DNA of 64,000 bases from Collinsella sp. (GTDB lineage Bacteria > Actinomycetota > Coriobacteriia > Coriobacteriales > Coriobacteriaceae), in NCBI GenBank assembly GCA_019414445.1, contig DXMA01000015.1, forward strand, positions 1 through 64,000, read 5' to 3'. Shown here in pieces: positions 24,939-34,882 of this stretch (its first letter is position 1; each line of letters starts with the position of its first letter). The notes under the pieces were generated by a model, which was not told the DNA's origin, did not search any database, and was given only the letters and a program-made list of their open reading frames with translations. A program made the position numbers and the translations under genes.

Positions 24939-25817
24939 TTAAAGGTTCATGTTGCCGTGGATGTAGGGGGTGACCTCGGGGGAGATATGGTTGCAGCCCA
25001 GCTCGCGCAGCGCGGACTCGATGGCGGCGGGCAACGGGGTTTTGCCCTCGGCATCGATGGCGGTGCCGTCGAGGGCGGTAAGCTTGGCGACATCTGCGGG
25101 GGCGGCTTCGATATGCATGCAGCCGCCGACGAGGCGTGCGCGGACCTGGTCCAGGCCAAGGTCGTGCAGGTAGTCCTCGCAGGCGCGGATTACATCGACC
25201 TTCTCGCGCGTAAGCTCCTCGCCCGTGGGGACGCGGGTGGCAAGACATGCTCCCGCCGGCAGGTTCCAGACGGGGTATCCCCAGGCGCGTAGCAGCTCGC
25301 GCTCCTCGTCCTTGGTAAAGCCGACCTCCATGAGCGGCGATCGCACGCCGAGCTCCTGGGCGGCGCGCATGCCGGGGCGGTAGTCGCCGCGGTCGCTTGC
25401 GTTACTGCCGTCGATAACGGTGGGAAAGCCCAGCGACCTGGCGTGATTGACGATGGCGGTAAAGCCGGCGCGCTTGCAGTGGTAGCAGCGGTCGGCGTCG
25501 TTGCAGGCTACCTGGGGGAGCTGCAGCTGATCGACCGAGAGGTTGAGCACGGGGAGCTTGAAATGCGGCCCCTCATCGGCCTGCCCGTCAACCGCCCACT
25601 CAAACGAAGCCTGCTCGGGCGTGCCGATGAGCGGCGTGGTGAGGTGAACGAGAAGCGTGCTGGCGGGCATGATGCGGGCGCAGACCACGGCCAAAAAGCT
25701 GCTGTCGACGCCACCGGAAAAGCCGATGGCGACGCGTCCGTATGCCAAAAGCAGCTGCTCGAGCGCTGTGAGTTTGTCCTGAAGCCCCTCTGCAGGTGCG
25801 GTGGTGTCTGAAAGCAT
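24939..25817 (-). CDS. larE: ATP-dependent sacrificial sulphur transferase LarE-like
   Basis: LarE adenylates and then donates its own sulphur to a nicotinic-acid-derived precursor when the nickel-pincer cofactor of lactate racemase is made. The 292-residue protein has the PP-loop SGGVDSSFL at 34-42, DADRCYHCKRAGF, DGSNASDRGDYRPGMRAAQE, and PAGACLATR, whose Cys is at the position conserved in sulphur-donating members, then VRARLVGGCMHIE near the end. No larA, larB or larC is in the window, so its partners must be elsewhere or it may serve another pathway. The start ATG at 25817 follows AAGGA. Confidence 0.85.
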   Translation of the reverse strand: MLSDTTAPAEGLQDKLTALEQLLLAYGRVAIGFSGGVDSSFLAVVCARIMPASTLLVHLTTPLIGTPEQASFEWAVDGQADEGPHFKLPVLNLSVDQLQLPQVACNDADRCYHCKRAGFTAIVNHARSLGFPTVIDGSNASDRGDYRPGMRAAQELGVRSPLMEVGFTKDEERELLRAWGYPVWNLPAGACLATRVPTGEELTREKVDVIRACEDYLHDLGLDQVRARLVGGCMHIEAAPADVAKLTALDGTAIDAEGKTPLPAAIESALRELGCNHISPEVTPYIHGNMNL

Positions 25818-25990
25818 GAATCGATCCTTGCCGTTGAGTACTCGGTCGAAAACTATAATCCTACCGAGCCGCTTGTCATAAGACTTCTATCTATGTAACG
25901 AAAGTGCAATATGCTATATACGTTATATACAAGTTTACAGGTGCGGTAAAGTTGCGGGGGTACAGCAGCGCGAAGCGATGGGGGACCGAT

Positions 25991-26641
25991 ATGATCAAGG
26001 CTGTTATTTTTGACATGGATGGAACGCTGGTCGATACCGAGCGTTTGGGTATCAAGGCGTGGAAGGCAGGCGCCGCTGAGCTGGGGCTCGCGATTGATGA
26101 AGCGCTGCTCCATCAGTTTATCGGTCGCACGCTGCCCGATGTCATGGAGATCCTTGATGAGCATTACGGCAGCTGCGAAACCGCTGAGGCAATCTATCGT
26201 CGCCATAGGGAGATTCGCGACGAGATGGTCAAGACCGATCTGGAGCTTAAGGACGGTGCCGCCGAGTGCCTCGACGAGCTGCTGGCTGCGGGCTATCACG
26301 TGGGCCTGGCGACGTCGTCGCGCCACGTTACCGCCGAGCGCAACCTTAAGACGGTTGGCCTCTTTGACAAGTTTGAGACAGTGACCTGCGGCGAGGACGT
26401 CGTGAACGGCAAGCCCGATCCCGAGATGTACCTGCTCGCCTGCGAGCGCGCGGGCTTTGCTCCCGAGGAGTGCGCCGTGGTCGAGGACTCACGCAACGGC
26501 TGCGTCTCGGGCATCACGGCCGGCTGCCACGTCTTTGCCGTTCCCGATATCGTGCCGCTGCCGCGGGACGTGGTGGACGGCTGCGAGGCTGTGCTCGATA
26601 CGCTGTTCGATCTGACGGCCGCGGTCAAGGCCGTGCGCTAG
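25991..26641 (+). CDS. HAD-superfamily phosphatase, beta-phosphoglucomutase-like
   Basis: The 216-residue protein has HAD motif I FDMDGTLVDTE, motif II in LATSSR, the Lys of motif III (GKPDPEMYL) and motif IV VVEDSRNG. A helical cap lies between motif I and II. This is the subfamily I arrangement of sugar-phosphate phosphatases and beta-phosphoglucomutases. GEDVVNGKPDPE is typical. The substrate is not predictable. The start at 25991 is the ATG before IKAVIFDMDG, with a poor GGGGGACC site upstream; the frame from 25904 is longer but unsupported. It is divergent from larE. Confidence 0.87.
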   Translation: MIKAVIFDMDGTLVDTERLGIKAWKAGAAELGLAIDEALLHQFIGRTLPDVMEILDEHYGSCETAEAIYRRHREIRDEMVKTDLELKDGAAECLDELLAAGYHVGLATSSRHVTAERNLKTVGLFDKFETVTCGEDVVNGKPDPEMYLLACERAGFAPEECAVVEDSRNGCVSGITAGCHVFAVPDIVPLPRDVVDGCEAVLDTLFDLTAAVKAVR

Positions 26642-26728
26642 CGTTTGCACGCGAGTCGCCATGCCCCGCGCCCGATCCCGCAGGACGGTGACGGTAACGG
26701 CGCCTGCGTGGAGGCGCTGACGCAGTCA

Positions 26729-26775
26729 GCCCCTCTTATCACGCCAAGATTGCTGTTTTGGCCGATAAGAGGGGC
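26729..26775 (+). terminator. Hairpin between HAD and DUF4143 genes
   Basis: GCCCCTCTTATC pairs perfectly with GATAAGAGGGGC, with a second inner stem (GCCAA / TTGGC). It lies between convergent genes and probably marks the 3' end of the HAD transcript. Confidence 0.6.
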
Positions 26776-26842
26776 ATTGTGCTTTAAGCGACTGGGGCTG
26801 CGGCCTTGGTAAGGAGCTGGCGGAGGGTTATGACGCTACAAG

Positions 26843-28048
26843 TTACTCCAGGAGCCAGTCGATCACGTTGCGCTTGCGGACTCCTTCGTAGTTCGCGTCC
26901 GCAAACAGCGTGTCGAGCGTAAGAAGCGTCTTGGGGTAGTTGTCTCGGACCTTCTTAAAGGGGGCCAACTCTCGATTGAGGGTAGTTTCGTCGAGCGTTG
27001 TGGCTGAAACCTGAAAATAGGCTGTCTCGTCTGACTTTAGGGCAACAAAATCGATTTCCCCGCCGTCGATATCGCCCACGTAGACGTCGTATCCACGGCG
27101 TAGGAGCTCGAGATAAACAACATTTTCGAGGATATGACCGATATCGCTGCTTTGGGTTTTGACGAGAGCGCCTCTAAGTCCAAGGTCAACGGCGTAGTAT
27201 TTGCCGTTTGTTGAAAGAAGCTGCCGACCGCGCACGTTATAGCGCGGAGCAAAGTACAACACAAGGCTGTCTGTTAAGCCTTTGAGGTACTTGGCTACGG
27301 TTTTCTGGTCGGTTTTGTTGCCGTTGGACGAGAGCGTGTCGGAGATTTTTTTAATCGAGATCCGGTTTCCAATGCTATGGAGTAGGAACTTGGTGATATC
27401 GCGCAGGGTCGGGACGTCCGAGACCTTCAGGCGTTCGATAACGTCGCGTATGACGATGGTATCGTAGAGGCTCATAAGATAATCGCGCGCCTGGGGTCCC
27501 TGAATACCCGTCTCGGCGATAAAGGGAAAAGAGCCCCGGGTGATGTACTCGTCAAACAACTGCGCGGGAGCCTTTCCGTCATTGGTTTTTGCCGAGCAAA
27601 ACTCTTTAAAGGATAGGGGCAGCATCTTGAGCTCTACGTAGCGGCCGGAGAGCAAAGTTGCCAGCTCGCTCGAGAGCAGATAAGCGTTGGAACCGGTTAT
27701 GTAGAGGTCGACATTGTCCTTGATAAAAAGACTGTCGACGGCTTTTTCGAAATGCTCGACGTGCTGTATCTCGTCCAGAAAAACGTAGTTCATCTTATCG
27801 GGGACGAGTCTGGCGGAAATGTAGTCGTAGAGTGCTCTATACGACGTAAGCGACTCGAACTCCAGGTCTTCAAAGTTGAGGGATATAACCTGGTCGCCTG
27901 TGATTCCATGATCGCGCAGGTAGCTACGGTAGATTTCGAATAGCTTTGATTTGCCGGACCTTCGCACGCCCGAAACGACCTTGATGACGTGCGAGTCTTT
28001 CCACGAAATGAGCCAGTCGAGGTACTGTTTGCGATCAATCAGATTCAT
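26843..28048 (-). CDS. AAA+ ATPase with DUF4143 domain
   Basis: The 401-residue protein belongs to the AAA_14/DUF4143 ATPases, a common family in gut bacteria with no settled function. Walker A is GVRRSGKS (about 27-34), Walker B YVFLDEIQ, sensor region ITGSNAYLLSSELATLLSGR, followed by LPLSFKEF. The C-terminal DUF4143 part is nuclease-like (VYLELLRRGYDVYVGDIDGGEIDFVA). Base composition is clearly more AT-rich than the neighbours and upstream DNA is very AT-rich, which suggests horizontal acquisition. It stands alone between terminators. A role in defence or toxin-like functions has been proposed for relatives but is not shown here. Confidence 0.88.
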   Translation of the reverse strand: MNLIDRKQYLDWLISWKDSHVIKVVSGVRRSGKSKLFEIYRSYLRDHGITGDQVISLNFEDLEFESLTSYRALYDYISARLVPDKMNYVFLDEIQHVEHFEKAVDSLFIKDNVDLYITGSNAYLLSSELATLLSGRYVELKMLPLSFKEFCSAKTNDGKAPAQLFDEYITRGSFPFIAETGIQGPQARDYLMSLYDTIVIRDVIERLKVSDVPTLRDITKFLLHSIGNRISIKKISDTLSSNGNKTDQKTVAKYLKGLTDSLVLYFAPRYNVRGRQLLSTNGKYYAVDLGLRGALVKTQSSDIGHILENVVYLELLRRGYDVYVGDIDGGEIDFVALKSDETAYFQVSATTLDETTLNRELAPFKKVRDNYPKTLLTLDTLFADANYEGVRKRNVIDWLLE

Positions 28049-28219
28049 GAAACCCCTTTCTTGGCGAGAAAAAACTGGAGCAAAATCAATGCTTATAGGA
28101 AATATCTAAAAATATGGAATTGAGTCTATTTTAACAAAAAAGTTAATGAAAAAAAGGATTACATTCCATAAATATCCGTAGTCGCAGGTCCGGCTAAACG
28201 GGGAGGGAACATGGGGCCA

Positions 28220-28262
28220 GCAAAACGCCGCAGCGGGACTGTTCCCGTTGCGGCGTTTTTTG
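28220..28262 (-). terminator. Terminator of the LacI-type gene at 28263
   Basis: AAAACGCCGCAGCGGGA pairs with TCCCGTTGCGGCGTTTT (one G-T pair); both ends have A/T runs, so it works for minus-strand transcripts ending here. Confidence 0.88.
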
Positions 28263-29396
28263 TTACAGGTAGGCGCCCAGGTTGATGTCGGTTATTGGGG
28301 CCGCGGATGGGCCCGTCGGGTGCTGCTCGGCCTTTTGGGTGCTCACACGTTCGAGCAAGAAGGGGCGCACGAGCTCCTGACGGTTAATGTCCTCGGCGGC
28401 CGTGGCCGTGGTGACGGTGCGCGCGGCGGAGCCGATGCGGACTCGTTTGGTCTTGGCGGCAGGTTTATCCTCGATTTGCTCCATGAGCAATTGAACGCCC
28501 TTGCGGCCAATCTCGTAGCCTGGGGGTGCTACCGTGGTGAGCGGGACCGATCCGCTCCAAGCGAGCGGGTTGCCGTCGCAGCCGGCCACGCGGACCTGGC
28601 CGGGGACGGAAATGCCTTTGTCGGTCAGCGCCGAGATAACGCCCGAGGCCAATACGTCGGTCAGGCCGATGACAAAATCGGGGCGCTCGTCAGCAGGGCG
28701 TTCGGCAATCTGGGTACCGATGCTGTAGCCGTCGGCTGCGGTATTCCACTCCCCGGCATCGATGACCTCAGTTTTGATATCGGGATGCAGGGCAAGTGCC
28801 TTGTGGATGCCAAGGACGCGCAGGGTGAGCTGCATAAATGCCGCTCGGCCCACAACGGTGATATGGCGTGCGCCGCGGGCGATGGCGAGCTCGGCGATAA
28901 TACGCCCCTGTGCCTCGTTGTCGGCGGCCACGTAGTAACCGGGTTCTGAACAATGGACGTCCAGATGGACGATGGGGACGGGAATCTTGGTCATGGCGGG
29001 GTGCCAATCGAGGGACGCCATGGGCTGAACCATGACGCCGGACATCTGCGTGCCCATAAAATAGCGCAGGTAATGGTCCTCGAGAATATCGTCGTTATCG
29101 GCATTGGCGATGAGCAAGTCATAGCCGTGCTTGCGTGCCTCGTTGTGGGCACCGCTGGCGATTTGGAGCGAAAAGCCGTGATCGAGACGGGGGAGGACAA
29201 GGCCAAAGGACTTAGTGGTGCCGCCGGCCAGCTGGCGAGCGCTTTGGTTGGGCAGGTAGCCTAGGCGATTGATGGTCTCGTTGATGAGTTTGAGGGTCTC
29301 GGGGCGCAGCTTTTCGGGGTGGTTGAGCGCGTTGGAAACCGTGCCCAACGAAACCCCGGCCTCGCGCGCGACGTCGCTGATCTTTACCTTTGCCAT
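28263..29396 (-). CDS. LacI-family transcriptional regulator
   Basis: This 377-residue repressor has an N-terminal helix-turn-helix (KISDVAREAGVSLGTVSNALN) and a periplasmic-binding-like effector domain (SFGLVLPRLDHGFS, then AGCDGNPLAWS). The C-terminus extends about 35 residues beyond the usual length, ending PITDINLGAYL. I start at 29396 (MAKVKISDV); the open frame runs to 29684 through repeat DNA. No catabolic genes flank it, so the regulated target is not evident: downstream is the unrelated DUF4143 gene and upstream glmS, 558 bp away. Confidence 0.88.
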   Translation of the reverse strand: MAKVKISDVAREAGVSLGTVSNALNHPEKLRPETLKLINETINRLGYLPNQSARQLAGGTTKSFGLVLPRLDHGFSLQIASGAHNEARKHGYDLLIANADNDDILEDHYLRYFMGTQMSGVMVQPMASLDWHPAMTKIPVPIVHLDVHCSEPGYYVAADNEAQGRIIAELAIARGARHITVVGRAAFMQLTLRVLGIHKALALHPDIKTEVIDAGEWNTAADGYSIGTQIAERPADERPDFVIGLTDVLASGVISALTDKGISVPGQVRVAGCDGNPLAWSGSVPLTTVAPPGYEIGRKGVQLLMEQIEDKPAAKTKRVRIGSAARTVTTATAAEDINRQELVRPFLLERVSTQKAEQHPTGPSAAPITDINLGAYL

Positions 29397-29463
29397 GGCG
29401 GCCCCTTTGATGCGTTTCAAGTACAAGTCCGATTGTAGCATCGCCCGCCCCCAGGGTGTCAAA

Positions 29464-29512
29464 ACCTGCCAATTAGGGACAGGTTTATTTTGGCAGGTTT
29501 TATCTGCGGAAA
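29464..29512 (-). repeat. GGGACAG-type repeat, inverted copy C
   Basis: Read on the minus strand this matches copies A and B, with TAATTGGCAGG instead of the TTTTTGGTAGG variant. It lies just upstream of the LacI-type gene. Confidence 0.85.
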
Positions 29513-29529
29513 CGCCGTTGCCAGCGCGA

Positions 29530-29562
29530 CCACCACAAAGGGGGCAGGCACCTTTGTGGTGG
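29530..29562. repeat. Stem-loop CCACCACAAAGG with GGGGCAGG core
   Basis: CCACCACAAAGG (29530-29541) pairs exactly with 29551-29562 around a short G-rich loop. The arms resemble those of the element at 29749-29801. Confidence 0.8.
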
Positions 29563-29585
29563 CTTGAGCTACCCGGGCCTTCAAT

Positions 29586-29644
29586 TGTCTCGATCTGTAA
29601 CATCTGGACGGCAAAACCAGCTCTACCTGTTACAGATCGAGACA
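29586..29644. repeat. TGTCTCGATCTGTAACA hairpin, first copy
   Basis: A 17-base word (29586-29602) and its exact reverse complement (29628-29644) enclose 25 bases. Confidence 0.85.
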
Positions 29645-29666
29645 TAGTGCTGGGATCGAACCGTAA

Positions 29667-29725
29667 TGTCTCGATCTGTAACACTAAGCCGGCTTATTGC
29701 GGCTCAGATGTTACAGATCGAGATA
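29667..29725. repeat. TGTCTCGATCTGTAACA hairpin, second copy
   Basis: The same 17-base word (29667-29683) and its reverse complement with one mismatch (29709-29725) enclose a different 25-base loop containing its own small stem (AGCCG / CGGCT). Confidence 0.85.
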
Positions 29726-29748
29726 TTTCGCCGGGATAGGCCGCCGCC

Positions 29749-29801
29749 CCGGTCCAAACCACCACAAAGGTGCCTGTCCCCATTGTGGTGGTTTGGACCG
29801 G
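29749..29801. repeat. 19-bp perfect inverted repeat with GCCTGTCCCC core
   Basis: Arms 29749-29767 and 29783-29801 are exact reverse complements; the 15-base loop contains GTGCCTGTCCCC. It is one of the GGGACAG-type elements. Confidence 0.85.
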
Positions 29802-29820
29802 CTGGACGTGTGTGCATCGG

Positions 29821-29844
29821 GTGGTATCTAAGTTGAGATACCAC
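29821..29844. promoter_or_regulatory. Inverted repeat upstream of glmS, candidate operator
   Basis: GTGGTATCT-AAGTTG-AGATACCAC is a perfect 9-bp palindrome, followed by CTGGTATATCAG at 29847-29858. GGTAT/ATACC words are typical of GntR/HutC-type sites such as those of amino-sugar regulators, so it may control glmS. Confidence 0.45.
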
Positions 29845-29954
29845 ATCTGGTATATCAGCTTGCGCCTGCGTGAGTACAATACTCGAACGTTATGCGTCTC
29901 AGCGCCCCTTGTGCGTGGACGTCTTGCAGTCACGCGAACGAAGGGATTTATCTT

Positions 29955-31802
<1,848 letters not shown>

Positions 31803-31828
31803 TTGTTGTTCCGCCGTTCTAGTGACCG

Positions 31829-31866
31829 AGGCCCGGCTCCGTTGCAGCGGAGCCGGGCCTTGTTGC
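31829..31866 (+). terminator. Terminator after glmS
   Basis: AGGCCCGGCTCCG pairs with CGGAGCCGGGCCT around TTGCAG, followed by TGTTGCATTT. Confidence 0.85.
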
Positions 31867-31910
31867 ATTTACAGGCTTTAGCCTGTGCGGGGCGCGCAGC
31901 GCGCCGCATC

Positions 31911-32634
31911 AGAAACCACCCGCTATGCGGGTGGGGCCAAACGGCTTTACAAAGCCGCCCCCTCGCCGGACACTTGCGATTGTTCAGGCCGCAAGGAATC
32001 CGAGTCGAGAGGGCGGTGGTGGCGTATGGCCCAGAAGGCCTACGGCCTGTCGCACACGAAGTGGATGTGCAAGTACCACGTCGTGTTCACGCCGAAGTAT
32101 AGGCGCAAAGTCATCTACAACCAAATAAGGTCCGACCTTGGGGAGATCTTCAGGAAGCTCTGCCAGTACAAGGGGATAGAGGTCATCGAGGGGCACCTGA
32201 TGCCCGACCACGTCCACATGCTGCTGGCGATACCGCCGAAGTACAGCGTGTCCAGCGTGATGGGCTACCTGAAGGGGAAGAGCTCGCTGATGGTATTCGA
32301 CAGGCACGCGAACATGAAGTACAAGTTCGGCAACAGGAAGTTCTGGGCCGAGGGCCACTGCGTGTCCACCGTCGGCCTGAACGAGGCGACGATCGCGAAG
32401 TACATCCGGGAGCAGGAGAAGGCCGACATCGCGCTCGACCGGCTGAGCGTCAAGGAGTACGAGGACCCCTTCGATAGGGGGCCGGGGCGTAAATAGCGCC
32501 GGTTTGACCGGCCCGTCACGGGTCAATCTGCAGTGCGGCCCGAACCCCGTGAGGGCCGGCGCCTTTAGACGCGTGCCGGAAATCCAAGGGTTACACCCTA
32601 AGAGCAAACCACCCCTTCTAGGGGTGGTTTTGAT
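31911..32634 (+). mobile_element. IS200/IS605-type insertion sequence (single tnpA)
   Basis: The element is a Y1-transposase gene flanked by subterminal hairpins, as in IS200. The left hairpin ACCACCCGC-TAT-GCGGGTGG is at about 31914-31933; the right hairpin AAACCACCCC-TTCT-GGGGTGGTTT is at about 32606-32630. Both open with AAACCACC. No terminal inverted repeats and no target duplication are expected. Exact ends cannot be fixed without an empty site; the left boundary could extend to about 31868. There is no tnpB accessory gene. Confidence 0.75.
32026..32496 (+). CDS. tnpA: IS200-family Y1 transposase TnpA
   Basis: The 156-residue HUH single-strand transposase has HVH at 62-64 in MPDHVHMLL, which binds the metal, and the nucleophilic Tyr126 in ATIAKYIREQ. 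It starts HTKWMCKYHVVFTPKYRRK, the usual opening. The length is that of an intact IS200 TnpA and no frameshift is seen, so it may be active. The start at 32026 is chosen for family length; an earlier in-frame codon at 31885 lies in the left-end structure, which in IS200 relatives tends to hide translation signals. Confidence 0.93.
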   Translation: MAQKAYGLSHTKWMCKYHVVFTPKYRRKVIYNQIRSDLGEIFRKLCQYKGIEVIEGHLMPDHVHMLLAIPPKYSVSSVMGYLKGKSSLMVFDRHANMKYKFGNRKFWAEGHCVSTVGLNEATIAKYIREQEKADIALDRLSVKEYEDPFDRGPGRK

Positions 32635-32636
32635 TG

Positions 32637-32682
32637 CCCAGATAAAACCTGCCAAAATAAACCTGTCCCTTTTTGGCAGGTT
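32637..32682 (+). repeat. GGGACAG-type repeat, copy D
   Basis: CCAGATAAAACCTGCC followed by AAAATAAACCTGTCCC and TTTTTGGCAGGTT. Here the stem ACCTGCCAAAA / TTTTGGCAGGT is perfect over 11 bp. It lies between the right end of the IS200 element and the stop codon of the GntR gene. Confidence 0.88.
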
Positions 32683-33382
32683 AGCGGAGCTTGCTGGTCT
32701 CGAAGTACTCGGGGAACTGGTCCAGAACCTCGGTTTGGTTGCGGAACATCATGTGCAGGTGCTTGCTGACCAAAAAGCTCGCTTCGATGGGGTCGCGACC
32801 GGCGATAGCGCGGCGAATCTGCTTGTGCTCGTTCACGATGTCCCGATTGTCGAGAACCTGCGTGGCGGCGCGCAGCCAGCGGAAGCGCTCCAGGTCGGCA
32901 TTGGTCTCTTCGAGCCACGACCAAACGGTGCTGCGACATGCGATGCTAAAAATCATGTGATGCATGAGGTTGTCGCTCAAAAAGAAGCCGATGCGATCCT
33001 CTTCGGCCATGGCTTTTTCCTGCAGCGCGATGGCTCGGTCGAGCTGCTCGATGCCTGCCGAGGTGGCGCGGGCGCAGCACTCTACAATCACCTGCTTTTC
33101 CAGGTGCTCGCGAATGTAGCAGGCGCTCTCGGCAAGAGTGAGGTTGATGGGCGAGACATAGGTGCCGCTTTGGGGCACGGTACGCACCAGGCCCTCTTGC
33201 GCCAGACGCACCAGCGCCTCGCGCACAGGGGTGCGCCCCATATCCAGGTCGTCACAAAGCTGCTTGACGCCCAGTTTTTCGCCCGGTTTGTAGTCCAGGT
33301 AGACGATTTTGCGTCGAATGGTGTGGTAGGACTGGTCCTGTAGGCTCGTTTCCTGCTCGCCGACGTGCATCGATTCTTCCAT
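32681..33382 (-). CDS. GntR-family regulator with FCD effector domain
   Basis: The 233-residue protein has a winged helix (SYHTIRRKIVYLDYKPGEKL, then LGMGRTPVREAL-like DMGRTPVREALVRL) and an all-helical FadR-type C-terminal domain with metal-binding His residues (DNLMHHMIF, SKHLHMMF). Such regulators respond to small carboxylic or sugar acids. It is divergent from the YeiH-type transporter gene with 193 bases between starts and may control it. The start at 33382 (MEESMHVGE) follows CGAGG; the frame is open to 33406. Confidence 0.88.
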   Translation of the reverse strand: MEESMHVGEQETSLQDQSYHTIRRKIVYLDYKPGEKLGVKQLCDDLDMGRTPVREALVRLAQEGLVRTVPQSGTYVSPINLTLAESACYIREHLEKQVIVECCARATSAGIEQLDRAIALQEKAMAEEDRIGFFLSDNLMHHMIFSIACRSTVWSWLEETNADLERFRWLRAATQVLDNRDIVNEHKQIRRAIAGRDPIEASFLVSKHLHMMFRNQTEVLDQFPEYFETSKLR

Positions 33383-33575
33383 AGTGCCTCGCAACCGTTC
33401 TATCACACTGATATGTCAGCTGTTAATTATGCCGCGAATCGGCTCTCCGCGGTGGGTAATTCGACTGTTGCCCAAGAACTATTGCGGCATCTTGGTCTGT
33501 GTTTACGCATGGCTGTGCTCAATGTTGCCGTATCATAAGCCGTCGCAAACGTGAAATAGAAAGAAGGAATCCCAT

Positions 33576-34610
33576 ATGCAACTGGCGAATATCGTACGCG
33601 AGCGCTGGAAGGGCGTATTGTTCTGCCTGATCGTCGCCATCCCCGCGACGTTGCTCGGCAAACAGGTTGAGGTGGTCGGCGGGCCGGTGTTTGCCATCCT
33701 CTTTGGCATGGTCCTGGCGCTCGTCTTTCCCAAGAATCGTCGCGAACAGCTCGCCGCCGGTGTCACCTATACGTCTAAAAAAGTCTTGCAGTACGCGGTA
33801 ATCCTGCTTGGCTTTGGCATGAACCTCTCGCAGATTCTGTCCAAAGGCGCTCAGTCGCTGCCGATTATCGTGGCGACGATTTCGACCTCGCTTGTCATCG
33901 CCTTTGTGCTCTGCCGCGTTATGAACGTGCCGGGCAAGATCGCGACGCTTGTGGGCGTGGGTTCGTCGATTTGCGGCGGTTCTGCCATCGCCGCGACCGC
34001 GCCCGTCATCGATGCCGACGATCGCGAGATTGCCCAGGCTATTTCGGTCATCTTCCTGTTTAACGTTATCGCGGCGCTCGTGTTTCCGACGCTCGGCGGC
34101 GTACTCGGGCTGACCAACGAGGGCTTTGGCTTGTTTGCCGGCACCGCCATCAACGACACCTCGTCGGTAACGGCTGCGGCGAGCGCCTGGGACAGTATGC
34201 ATCCCGGCGCCAATGTGCTCGAGAGCGCCACAGTGGTCAAGCTCACCAGGACGCTGGCCATTATTCCCATTACGTTGGTTCTCGCATGCTGGCAGATGCA
34301 TCTGGCACGCAAGGCCGGCGGCGACGCCAAAAGCACGTTCTCGTTTAAACGCGCGTTTCCCATGTTCGTGCTGTTCTTTGTGCTGGCGAGCGTAATCACC
34401 ACGGTGTTTCAGCTTCCTGCATCCATTACGGCGCCCATCAAGGAGCTGTCGAAGTTCTTTATCGTGATGGCTATGGCGGCTATTGGCTTTAATACCGATA
34501 TCGTCGAGCTGGTCAAAAAGGGCGGCAAGCCCATCGCATTGGGCTTTTGCTGCTGGATTGGCATTGCGTGCATGAGTTTGGGAATGCAGCACGTGCTGGG
34601 AATCTGGTAG
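33576..34610 (+). CDS. YeiH/YadS-type membrane protein, putative sulphate exporter family
   Basis: The 344-residue protein has about ten membrane spans and belongs to the YeiH family (UPF0324), annotated as putative sulphate exporters. Characteristic pieces are GPVFAILFGMVLAL, YAVILLGFGMNLSQIL, GVGSSICGGSAIAATAPVI, GTAINDTSSVTAAAS and ESATVVKLTRTLAIIP. The true substrate is not proven for the family. AAGAAGGAA precedes the ATG. The GntR gene is divergent; in E. coli the homologue is controlled by a LysR protein, so this pairing is different. Confidence 0.88.
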   Translation: MQLANIVRERWKGVLFCLIVAIPATLLGKQVEVVGGPVFAILFGMVLALVFPKNRREQLAAGVTYTSKKVLQYAVILLGFGMNLSQILSKGAQSLPIIVATISTSLVIAFVLCRVMNVPGKIATLVGVGSSICGGSAIAATAPVIDADDREIAQAISVIFLFNVIAALVFPTLGGVLGLTNEGFGLFAGTAINDTSSVTAAASAWDSMHPGANVLESATVVKLTRTLAIIPITLVLACWQMHLARKAGGDAKSTFSFKRAFPMFVLFFVLASVITTVFQLPASITAPIKELSKFFIVMAMAAIGFNTDIVELVKKGGKPIALGFCCWIGIACMSLGMQHVLGIW

Positions 34611-34669
34611 AGAAGTAGCTTATTTGCGTGCTGCGTGCTGCGTGCTGGCGAGCGCATCCTCGCGGTGGA

Positions 34670-34734
34670 GCGATAGGAGCTCTTGCGGGTATGGCTTGTC
34701 CGCAGGTTTATAGGTCCCGAAGAGCTCTTATCGC
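34670..34734 (+). terminator. Stem-loop after the YeiH-type gene
   Basis: GCGATAGGAGCTCTT (34670-34684) pairs with 34720-34734 with one mismatch, with a further inner stem. No T-run follows. Just before it are three tandem copies of GCGTGCT (34626-34646). Confidence 0.55.
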
Positions 34735-34882
34735 CCCGCCAGGATGGCGATGCGGGGCAACTCATATACTCGCAGGACGGCGGCTTCTGCCCTATAGTGT
34801 TTGGTGAGCAATATCGTTCAATTTTGAAACACTCGCCCGCGCGGCCGTCGGTGGCGGCGTGGCGCCGAGGACGGGGCGCAAT

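Noticed and set aside
29740..29954. glmS ribozyme
   Set aside because: The catalytic core pattern is not seen and the element is not expected in this phylum; palindromic protein sites explain the region better.
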